Virus record (IMG/VR): IMGVR_UViG_3300037200_000120 | Span: 34,893-98,892 of that record | Length of the DNA stretch: 64,000 bases | Origin: a virus | Strand: one strand, 5' to 3' | The notes under the pieces: generated by a model | Database searches by the model: none | What the model was told of the DNA's origin: nothing | What the model saw: only the letters and a program-made list of their open reading frames with translations | Made by a program: the position numbers and the translations under genes | Shown: positions 59,129-64,000 of the stretch, in pieces | How the letters are laid out: each line of letters starts with the position of its first letter | How positions within the stretch are numbered: the first letter of the stretch is position 1

Positions 59129-59469
59129 TAGGCGTGCGCCGCCATCTGCGAACGCACCGAACCGACAGCATGCTTGATCGCCGCTGCGCCAAGCGGGAGA
59201 TCGCTCAGCATGCCTAGGGATGCCATGTACAGGCCGAGGATCTCCTCTTCTTCGCGGCGTTTGTCCGCGTCCTGCTTACGCAGGGCTACGATCTTGCGCA
59301 TGATCTTCACGTCGAAGCCGTTGCCCTTGGCCTCGGCGTAGACATCCTTGATATCGCCCGAGAGCGCCTTCTTCTCTTCCTCGAGGCGCTCGATCCGCTC
59401 GATGAAGGCTCGCAGGTGGCTGGCGTTGACATCTTCGGAGCCGGCGACGACGGGTTCGCTCATGTTCAA
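59128..59469 (-). CDS. GapR / DUF2312 nucleoid-associated protein
   Basis: 113 residues. [20 protein letters not shown], then [20 protein letters not shown] and [20 protein letters not shown] are the GapR signature almost residue for residue. Host GapR clamps overtwisted DNA and helps replication in alphaproteobacteria. A C-terminal extension of about 30 residues ([20 protein letters not shown]) is extra. Strong evidence for the host group. Confidence 0.9.
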   Translation of the reverse strand: MNMSEPVVAGSEDVNASHLRAFIERIERLEEEKKALSGDIKDVYAEAKGNGFDVKIMRKIVALRKQDADKRREEEEILGLYMASLGMLSDLPLGAAAIKHAVGSVRSQMAAHA

Positions 59470-59658
59470 TTCCTCACAACCTCGTTACCGCTTGGAACTC
59501 GACGCGACGCACGTGTGTTTCGTTGTCGGTAGGCTAGGCCGCGAAGCTAACTGCCCGCTTCGCTTTATTTCGTTTCGTTAACCTAGATCAGTTGACCCAT
59601 TCGGTACGGCGTCGTACGCTCACAAGGGGGCGTCCGACCTGATTGACGCCGCGACGGG

Positions 59659-59850
59659 TCAAAAAAAAGCATCATCGTCTTCGAACTTCTTCGCCTTCTC
59701 TGGCCACGTCCCCGAGTCGATCCGAACCGAGAGACGCATGATTCCGTCCCCCAGGCTCGTCATGCCCAAGTCGGCTACCAGAGCGCCCGTTCCAAAGACT
59801 CCCGACGCCAGCGCGCGCTTAGCCACCCTGATCCACCCCTGAATTTTCAT
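59659..59850 (-). CDS. Hypothetical small protein
   Basis: 63 residues (IRVAKRALASGVFGTGALVA). Overlaps the end of the next gene by 32 bases. A 189-base gap (59470-59658) to GapR probably holds the GapR promoter but no clear -10 can be chosen. Not recognised. Confidence 0.45.
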   Translation of the reverse strand: MKIQGWIRVAKRALASGVFGTGALVADLGMTSLGDGIMRLSVRIDSGTWPEKAKKFEDDDAFF

Positions 59851-60187
59851 TGTTTTGGCCGCCCAATTCTTTGATCCGTTGGTCTAGCTGGACGCGCTGC
59901 AACTCGAGTTGACGCAGTTCCTCCAGACGCCGCGCCGGCTCGATCCAGACGCGGCTGTTCGGGCAGACGGCGGCGAGAAACTCCGGCCCGTAGGCGCCTA
60001 TCAGCGCGAGCGTATGCGTCCAGCGCGGGGTCGACTCGCCCCGCAGCCAATGATGCACCGTGTTGGCCGAAATCCCGGTCTCCACCGATACGCAATCGGC
60101 CGTTTTCACGGGATGCTTGGCCCTCAGAAACGCCAGAGCAAACTCGATACGATTTCCATCAATGTTGATTTTTGATCCATCAGACAT
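59819..60187 (-). CDS. HTH regulator
   Basis: 122 residues. ADCVSVETGISANTVHHWLR and GESTPRWTHTLALIGAYGPE form a Cro/C1-like helix-turn-helix; the tail is a coiled coil (RRLEELRQLELQRVQLDQRI) for dimerisation. A 200-base gap upstream (60188-60388) shows no other gene and probably contains its control region. Confidence 0.65.
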   Translation of the reverse strand: MSDGSKINIDGNRIEFALAFLRAKHPVKTADCVSVETGISANTVHHWLRGESTPRWTHTLALIGAYGPEFLAAVCPNSRVWIEPARRLEELRQLELQRVQLDQRIKELGGQNNENSGVDQGG

Positions 60188-60388
60188 TGTCGAACGTCCC
60201 CGCCAAGATGCACGCGGCCGGGGCGAGCGCTTGGCGGCGCTGCCCTCTGTAGAAAACGGCGTTGGCGCGCCGTTGTATGCTGACGAAGCGAGAGACATCG
60301 TGCTCAGACACCAAGAGGACTTATTACGGCACACTCAGCAACTAGACGCGTGGGAGCCCGTGGGCTTGGCGGCCCTAGGGGTAGTGAT

Positions 60389-60634
60389 TCAACTGACGGG
60401 AAAAGAGAAAGACGTGGCGACGCGGGGAGCGCGCCACGTCAGTCTTCCTGAGACTCCTGTGGGCAGGAGAGCGGCGGAACCGGGATTCCGGTCCAAATCT
60501 GCGAAGGAATGCTCTAGCGTCACAAAACCGCAATCGAGGCATGTCCCGATGAGGCGCTGACCTAGATCGTCGGGTTGCTTTTGGGCTGGAGCGTCGGCGC
60601 CGCAACCGCCGCATTCGATGGTGTGGCCCGTCAT
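60389..60634 (-). CDS. Small zinc-ribbon protein
   Basis: 81 residues with two knuckles CGGCGA and CLDCGF 20 residues apart. May bind nucleic acid or a polymerase partner. ATGA-coupled to the next gene. Confidence 0.55.
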   Translation of the reverse strand: MTGHTIECGGCGADAPAQKQPDDLGQRLIGTCLDCGFVTLEHSFADLDRNPGSAALLPTGVSGRLTWRAPRVATSFSFPVS

Positions 60635-60843
60635 AGCCCGCGCTCCATGGATACCGGAGCGAGAGTGACGGGGATATTGCGCTGTTCAAGACTCTTGTTT
60701 TGCCGACCCTTGATCGACCTTGAAAAAGCACTCAGCTTTTCGCGGCTGACTTGCTGCGCTACGGCAAAGTTCTTGAGCGCGGCTCGACGCCGATTGTAGT
60801 GGGCGACGATCTCGGGGGAAGGGGGATCCTGCAGCTCGCTCAT
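60631..60843 (-). CDS. Hypothetical small basic protein
   Basis: 70 residues, basic and helical (HYNRRRAALKNFAVAQQVSR). Overlaps its neighbours. Unknown. Confidence 0.5.
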   Translation of the reverse strand: MSELQDPPSPEIVAHYNRRRAALKNFAVAQQVSREKLSAFSRSIKGRQNKSLEQRNIPVTLAPVSMERGL

Positions 60844-61028
60844 CGTAGACGTCCCCGGCGCGCTATGGCGGCGTATCTTGCTTCATAACTGGCCTGGAGC
60901 GCGGCGGCGGGAGCGGCGCATTCGAGGGCGCGTTTCTTGATCGCTTCAACCTGGGCAGCGCCTTTGCGAAGCATGCGGAACGTGACTGCTCCCCGGCATG
61001 AAGTCCGGGGCGCTGATGATTTATCCAT
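60840..61028 (-). CDS. Small ORF at broken IS605 end
   Basis: 62 residues starting eight bases inside the LAGLIDADG gene end. The first 15 residues are encoded by the IS605-like hairpin at 60991; the rest is helical (AAQVEAIKKRALECAAPAAA). Possibly a phage gene whose start was captured by the insertion. Confidence 0.4.
   Translation of the reverse strand: MDKSSAPRTSCRGAVTFRMLRKGAAQVEAIKKRALECAAPAAALQASYEARYAAIARRGRLR
60991..61010 (-). repeat. Hairpin resembling an IS200/IS605 right end
   Basis: CCCCGG, eight-base loop ACTTCATG, CCGGGG, followed by AGCAGTCACG on the minus strand. This looks like the conserved 3' end of TnpB-type IS605 elements. With the TnpB fragment 500 bases upstream it marks the remains of one element. 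Confidence 0.5.
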
Positions 61029-61512
61029 GAGTAATCGCCTCCCTGTCGGAATAACGTTCCCTTCGGTAATCCCGAGAAAGGTCTCTAGCTCTTTGGCAGG
61101 CAACACAATTAAAACGACCATTATCTGCCCTCATTCTGAGGTTAGGGCCTTCTAAAATATGCCCACGCTTGCACACACCAAATGGTCGCATGCGGTCAAG
61201 TCTAGCTAGCGCCTCCGCCGAACTAATTGACCGGCGTTTTCCAAAATACTGGCTGATATGACCAAGCACCAATCTTACGCCGTGACGGCCTGAAACACTC
61301 CATACCCACGATGCTTTGTGCTTGGCGTCAGTGGCTTTCCGTGTTTGGATTGTTCCTACTTTTGCAATATCATATATCCGGTGAATAATATCTTCATCAG
61401 TCATCTCAACTGAGAGTGTTACACCGTTCTTAGAACGAAAATAAATGCAGCCTTCCCCCTCAAAAAGGCCAGCTAACCACGCCCACTCTGCTGCATCGTT
61501 CGTCACTATCAT
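61021..61512 (-). CDS. LAGLIDADG-family homing endonuclease
   Basis: 163 residues with one LAGLIDADG motif (WAWLAGLFEGEGCI at residues about 10-23), then the family layout TDEDIIHRIYDIAKVGTIQT and HKASWVWSVSGRHGVRLVL. A C-terminal CKRGH/CVAC zinc pair is added. One-motif enzymes act as dimers. It is more A/T-rich than its neighbours. It starts four bases inside the end of the TnpB-like fragment. Confidence 0.85.
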   Translation of the reverse strand: MIVTNDAAEWAWLAGLFEGEGCIYFRSKNGVTLSVEMTDEDIIHRIYDIAKVGTIQTRKATDAKHKASWVWSVSGRHGVRLVLGHISQYFGKRRSISSAEALARLDRMRPFGVCKRGHILEGPNLRMRADNGRFNCVACQRARDLSRDYRRERYSDREAITHG

Positions 61513-61796
61513 ATTCGCCCCCAGACGAAATTGACCGCTCGCGCCTGCCGGTTGAGTTCGGCCGCGTGCTTATCGCGAAGGCGGAATTTGAATGTGAGCC
61601 GTTGACGCGCTATAGGCGTCTCAGCCGCAGGGTCCGGTTCCATCGGTCTCTCGGTTAGAGCCGAGGCGCGTGTTGCAAGCACTCGCTTCGGCTCGCTAAA
61701 TGTAGCAGAAATCGCAGGCCGCTGCAACCACCGCTCGCTATTCACGCCATGAATGACGGGGCTTGCGCTCGCTCCGTGGAGTTCGGTCAGCGTCAT
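61509..61796 (-). pseudogene. TnpB (IS605 OrfB) N-terminal fragment
   Basis: 95 residues. The last 27, RLTFKFRLRDKHAAELNRQA and RAVNFVWGRI, are the N-terminal helix-turn-helix of TnpB proteins (KFRL..KH...L...A..VNFVWN). The other 300 or more residues, including the RuvC catalytic part, are gone; the LAGLIDADG gene begins at this point. The first 65 residues are from elsewhere. Not able to act as an RNA-guided nuclease. Confidence 0.6.
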
Positions 61797-62314
61797 GCCG
61801 CATCCCCTGCCAGGAGCGAAGCCAACGCGCTCGCTGAGCGCAGCGTCGCCTCGCTCACCGGGCCGCAGTATTTCCTGATTGTGTCGACGAGGGTAGAGAA
61901 TTGATGACGGCGTGCCGTTTCGGCGATTTCCTCACGGAGCTTGTCTGTCCAGAGTTCGACGCGTCCGTAGCCGCGATGGCTGGGCGCATGCGCGGTCCAT
62001 TCTCTCCCAGCGCTCCACGTTGCGCACGAAGGCTTCCATTGCACATTGTCGTCGAGTAGGAAGTTGCCGTTCTTGTAGACTCTCGTGATTGTCGCCGATT
62101 TGACCGCTACGCCGAAGCCCCACCTCGCGCGATGCGCGATTGCGACCTCGAGTCCGACAACGAACGGGCTGATGGACTCGGAGGGCGCGGGCGATGGGCC
62201 GACTTCGCGCTCGGAATGGCTGACGATAGCATCTTGCACCGATGTCATCCCTGCCCCATCGACGCGCTCGCGCGGTCCAGTGCGAGAAGCCCTGAGGTGA
62301 GGGATCGCGCTCAT
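61793..62314 (-). CDS. Hypothetical protein
   Basis: 173 residues; start set by ATGA coupling to the 15-codon ORF. ISPFVVGLEVAIAHRARWGF and AVKSATITRVYKNGNFLLDD suggest a small beta-rich domain followed by a helical tail. Not recognised; a longer upstream reading would overlap the Cro-like gene and was rejected. Confidence 0.5.
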   Translation of the reverse strand: MSAIPHLRASRTGPRERVDGAGMTSVQDAIVSHSEREVGPSPAPSESISPFVVGLEVAIAHRARWGFGVAVKSATITRVYKNGNFLLDDNVQWKPSCATWSAGREWTAHAPSHRGYGRVELWTDKLREEIAETARRHQFSTLVDTIRKYCGPVSEATLRSASALASLLAGDAA

Positions 62315-62358
62315 GCGGCCACCGTTGCCGTCGAGTAGACGTGGCCGGTGGCGCTCAT
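62311..62358 (-). CDS. 15-codon bridging ORF
   Basis: MSATGHVYSTATVAA, ATGA-coupled to the stop of the Cro-like gene and to the start of the next gene. Likely keeps ribosomes moving across the gap. Confidence 0.3.
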   Translation of the reverse strand: MSATGHVYSTATVAA

Positions 62359-62624
62359 TCCGCAGCCTCGCTACGCGAGAACGGCGCCGTGCGAGCCTCG
62401 CCAATGATCTTTCGCGGCTCAAACTCTCCAGGGGTAAATGCTCCGCCGGTCGCATCTGAAATCCGCTTGAGGATATCAAAGGTCCAATTCCCATATCCAT
62501 TGCGAACTTTGTTGATGGTCCCCTGCGAACATCCAGCCTTGTCGGCTAGACTCGCTTCAGTGACATCCTGATGGGATCGGATATAAACATCAAGCCTCAT
62601 GCCGATATTATTCGCATGAGGCAT
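62355..62624 (-). CDS. Cro/C1-like regulator
   Basis: 89 residues (or 81 from the internal ATG at 62600). DVTEASLADKAGCSQGTINK and VRNGYGNWTFDILKRISDA make a clear helix-turn-helix. Divergent from the rightward promoter at 62689. The inverted repeat at 62594-62622 lies over its own start region, so autoregulation is likely. Confidence 0.7.
   Translation of the reverse strand: MPHANNIGMRLDVYIRSHQDVTEASLADKAGCSQGTINKVRNGYGNWTFDILKRISDATGGAFTPGEFEPRKIIGEARTAPFSRSEAAE
62594..62622. promoter_or_regulatory. Operator-like inverted repeat
   Basis: GCCTCATGC, 11-base spacer, GCATGAGGC. Perfect 9-bp arms lying at the start codons of the Cro-like gene. Confidence 0.5.
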
Positions 62625-62688
62625 TGCGGCCTGTCAAGCCTAAAAATCGCGCAGCGAATTTATTTTGAAAGAAAAGCACCTTTGGGGC

Positions 62689-62717
62689 TTGACGGCCTTT
62701 ATTCCCTATGAGAATAT
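62689..62717 (+). promoter_or_regulatory. Sigma70-type promoter, rightward
   Basis: TTGACG, 17-base spacer, GAATAT, followed by an untranslated leader and the AAAGGAGG site of the leader peptide. Faces away from the Cro-like gene. Confidence 0.6.
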
Positions 62718-62772
62718 CTCCCCTGTAAGCAAATCGGCTGATCCCGACGCACCTCACCAAAAGGAGGCCGCC

Positions 62773-62835
62773 ATGATCCGAGCCGGTGAAAGACCGGCGG
62801 TCGCTACTGCGCTGTTTTCACCCGCAGTGCGGTAG
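62773..62835 (+). CDS. 20-codon leader peptide ORF
   Basis: MIRAGERPAVATALFSPAVR behind a strong AAAGGAGG ribosome site. The same stretch can form CCGGT/ACCGG and CGCTACTGCG/CGCAGTGCGGTAGCG hairpins, so it may be an attenuator for the next gene. Confidence 0.4.
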   Translation: MIRAGERPAVATALFSPAVR

Positions 62836-62859
62836 CGATGCTGGACAGGAGAGCGAGAG

Positions 62860-63171
62860 ATGGCCACGCATACCGCTACGCCAGAAACCAGCTTTGAGCG
62901 ACTAAAGCGCCTTCGGAACGCGAAGCGCGAGAATGTCAAAATCGATCTTAGCCTGAGCGCCGGCTCGCATCGGCTGGATCTGGTTGCGGCAGTTTGTTTC
63001 GTCCACGACAAGCAGGACAATACCACGGCCAGTCACGGAGTGACCTCGCTGGCGATTGTCGAGAGACGCAAGGAAATACAGCAGGCGATCTGCCCTGAGT
63101 GGCTGGAGGATTGGATTATCGAAAATCTGACCGATGCGGACCTGATCGCCAAAATAACCTTGGAGGATTGA
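62860..63171 (+). CDS. Hypothetical early protein
   Basis: 103 residues after AGGAGAGCGAG. LKRLRNAKRENVKIDLSLSA and WLEDWIIENLTDADLIAKIT suggest a helical protein. First main gene behind the promoter at 62689. Not recognised. Confidence 0.6.
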   Translation: MATHTATPETSFERLKRLRNAKRENVKIDLSLSAGSHRLDLVAAVCFVHDKQDNTTASHGVTSLAIVERRKEIQQAICPEWLEDWIIENLTDADLIAKITLED

Positions 63172-63176
63172 TCCAT

Positions 63177-63391
63177 ATGGCCGCCAGCCTCATGACCAAA
63201 CCCGACGCGGCCGATAGGCGATTTACGACGCGATTTGCGACGGCGAGGGGCGAGCGACGGCGAGCTATCTCAGGCGCCATCTGGCCAAGCGCGGCCTCTT
63301 GATTGTCGACGCCGCTCATTTCGCCCGCTTGAGACTGAGGGCGGGACTGGTCGATTCGGTTGCCGCCGAACTCGCCAAGCTGGAGGCATGA
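63177..63391 (+). pseudogene. Small gene with one-base frameshift
   Basis: Starts MAASLMTKPDAAD, then the continuation AIYDAICDGEGRATASYLRR and HLAKRGLLIVDAAHFA lies in another frame. Around 63213 (GCCGATAGGCG) one base appears missing. The joined protein would be about 71 residues. Either a mutation, a sequencing error or a frameshift site. Confidence 0.5.
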
Positions 63392-63394
63392 ACC

Positions 63395-63787
63395 ATGTTT
63401 GACCGCACCGCAACCCCCGCCGAGCCCTGCCTGATCTTCGCTACCGGCGCTTACGACGAGTCCGCCATCGCCGCCGAGATCGAGCGACGCATGGAAGGCC
63501 GCGAGCCCTGGCAACGCGACATGATCGCCGCCAAGGTTCGCGACGCCGCCCACGCGCAGCGCTGGCCCTTTGTCGAGCGCGCTGTCGAGGCGGAGTGGAC
63601 TGCCGCCGAGGACGCCGAATATTGGCGGCTCCAGGATGCCAAGCACGCGACGGGTGTTTCCGCGCCGGGCCTCGCCGAGTGGGATCGCATCGCCAGACTC
63701 CAGGCCAAGCTCGAGGATGCGGTAAAGGCGCGCGCCCTGGCGAAAATCGACGCGCCTGCGCCGGCGCTCATGCAAGCGGCAGAGTGA
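63395..63787 (+). CDS. Hypothetical early protein
   Basis: 130 residues (FATGAYDESAIAAEIERRME, then WTAAEDAEYWRLQDAKHATG). Helical and acidic. Coupled closely to the frameshifted gene. Not recognised. Confidence 0.55.
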   Translation: MFDRTATPAEPCLIFATGAYDESAIAAEIERRMEGREPWQRDMIAAKVRDAAHAQRWPFVERAVEAEWTAAEDAEYWRLQDAKHATGVSAPGLAEWDRIARLQAKLEDAVKARALAKIDAPAPALMQAAE

Positions 63788-63818
63788 CAATCAACCATTC
63801 CTTCGAAGGAGCAACCCT

Positions 63819-64000
63819 GTGAACTCAGACAAGATTTTCATCCTCGTGAACGACCGCAGCACTTCACTGGCGCAACTCGCCGCGATGGATAAGCAGACAA
63901 TCAAATACCTCTGCGCGAGCGGTTGCACCGCCCTGACGGCGATCGACGCGCCTGCGGCCGAAACCCTCGACGCGAGCGGTTGCACCGCCCTGACGGCGAT
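63819..64000 (+). CDS. Leucine-rich-repeat protein, incomplete at window end
   Basis: At least 60 residues from a GTG behind GGAGCAAC. After a 35-residue lead (KIFILVNDRSTSLAQLAAMD) it enters 19-residue repeats of the type LDASGCTALTAIDAPAAET, with two copies nearly identical in DNA. The gene runs off the end. This type of LRR appears in phage and symbiosis or effector proteins; role unknown. Confidence 0.65.
   Translation, partial: MNSDKIFILVNDRSTSLAQLAAMDKQTIKYLCASGCTALTAIDAPAAETLDASGCTALTA

Noticed and set aside
61509-61796. Active RNA-guided TnpB nuclease
   Set aside because: Only the N-terminal helix-turn-helix survives; the RuvC catalytic part is missing.
1-64000. CRISPR array, rRNA genes or attachment sites with an integrase
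   Set aside because: No regularly spaced repeats, no rRNA-like sequence and no tyrosine or serine integrase motif were seen.

Overview
The window is phage DNA: dense, mostly leftward operons with few gaps and ATGA, GTGA or TAATG overlaps between neighbours, and no rRNA, convincing tRNA, CRISPR array or integrase. The structural genes describe a podovirus with a P22-like short tail (adaptor like gp4, hub like gp10, ejection proteins, lysozyme-bearing internal protein, tailspikes). GC-rich DNA, a GapR (DUF2312) homologue, a DUF3560 protein and GcrA/DnaA-style accessory genes point to an alphaproteobacterial host, probably Rhizobiales or a methylotroph relative (inference). Both window ends cut through the genome; the right-end gene is incomplete. 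LAYOUT. 1-9759 (minus): tail fibre and tailspike genes, several with N-terminal Sec or Tat signal peptides. 9749-24687 (minus): ejection and internal proteins, a GNAT acetyltransferase and a sulfotransferase, then the hub, adaptor and other virion proteins, with one HNH gene inserted on the plus strand. 24796-30033 (minus): an endonuclease VII-like HNH gene, the major capsid gene, a decoration-type protein and the scaffold. The capsid gene is cut into five exons by four small ORF-less group I introns. 30036-37670 (minus): a GroES-like co-chaperonin, small genes, portal, and the large and small terminase. 37671-42432: divergent promoter region and small, mainly plus-strand early-type genes driven by TTGACA-type promoters sharing a downstream element. 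42429-62624 (minus): a long replication, DNA-modification and accessory operon set. It holds paired replication-initiation proteins, an HNH gene, Xre-type regulator, C39-like cysteine protease, C5 methyltransferase, DnaA domain IV protein and three adenine or amino-methyltransferases. It also holds an ExbB/ExbD-like membrane motor module, a VRR-NUC nuclease, GapR, a LAGLIDADG endonuclease sitting beside a broken TnpB, and a Cro-like regulator. 62689-64000 (plus): divergent promoter, a leader peptide, small genes and the start of a leucine-rich-repeat protein. HOW IT FITS TOGETHER. Packaging (terminase, portal), capsid assembly (scaffold, capsid, co-chaperonin) and the short tail form one late transcription block. 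The right half supplies replication initiation, chromosome or nucleoid remodelling (DnaA domain IV, GapR) and protective methylation. The most striking theme is selfish DNA: four group I introns, five different homing-type endonucleases, a TnpB remnant, and an HNH gene nested out of frame inside a methyltransferase gene. The second is a phage-encoded ExbB/ExbD-like proton-channel module with unknown purpose.
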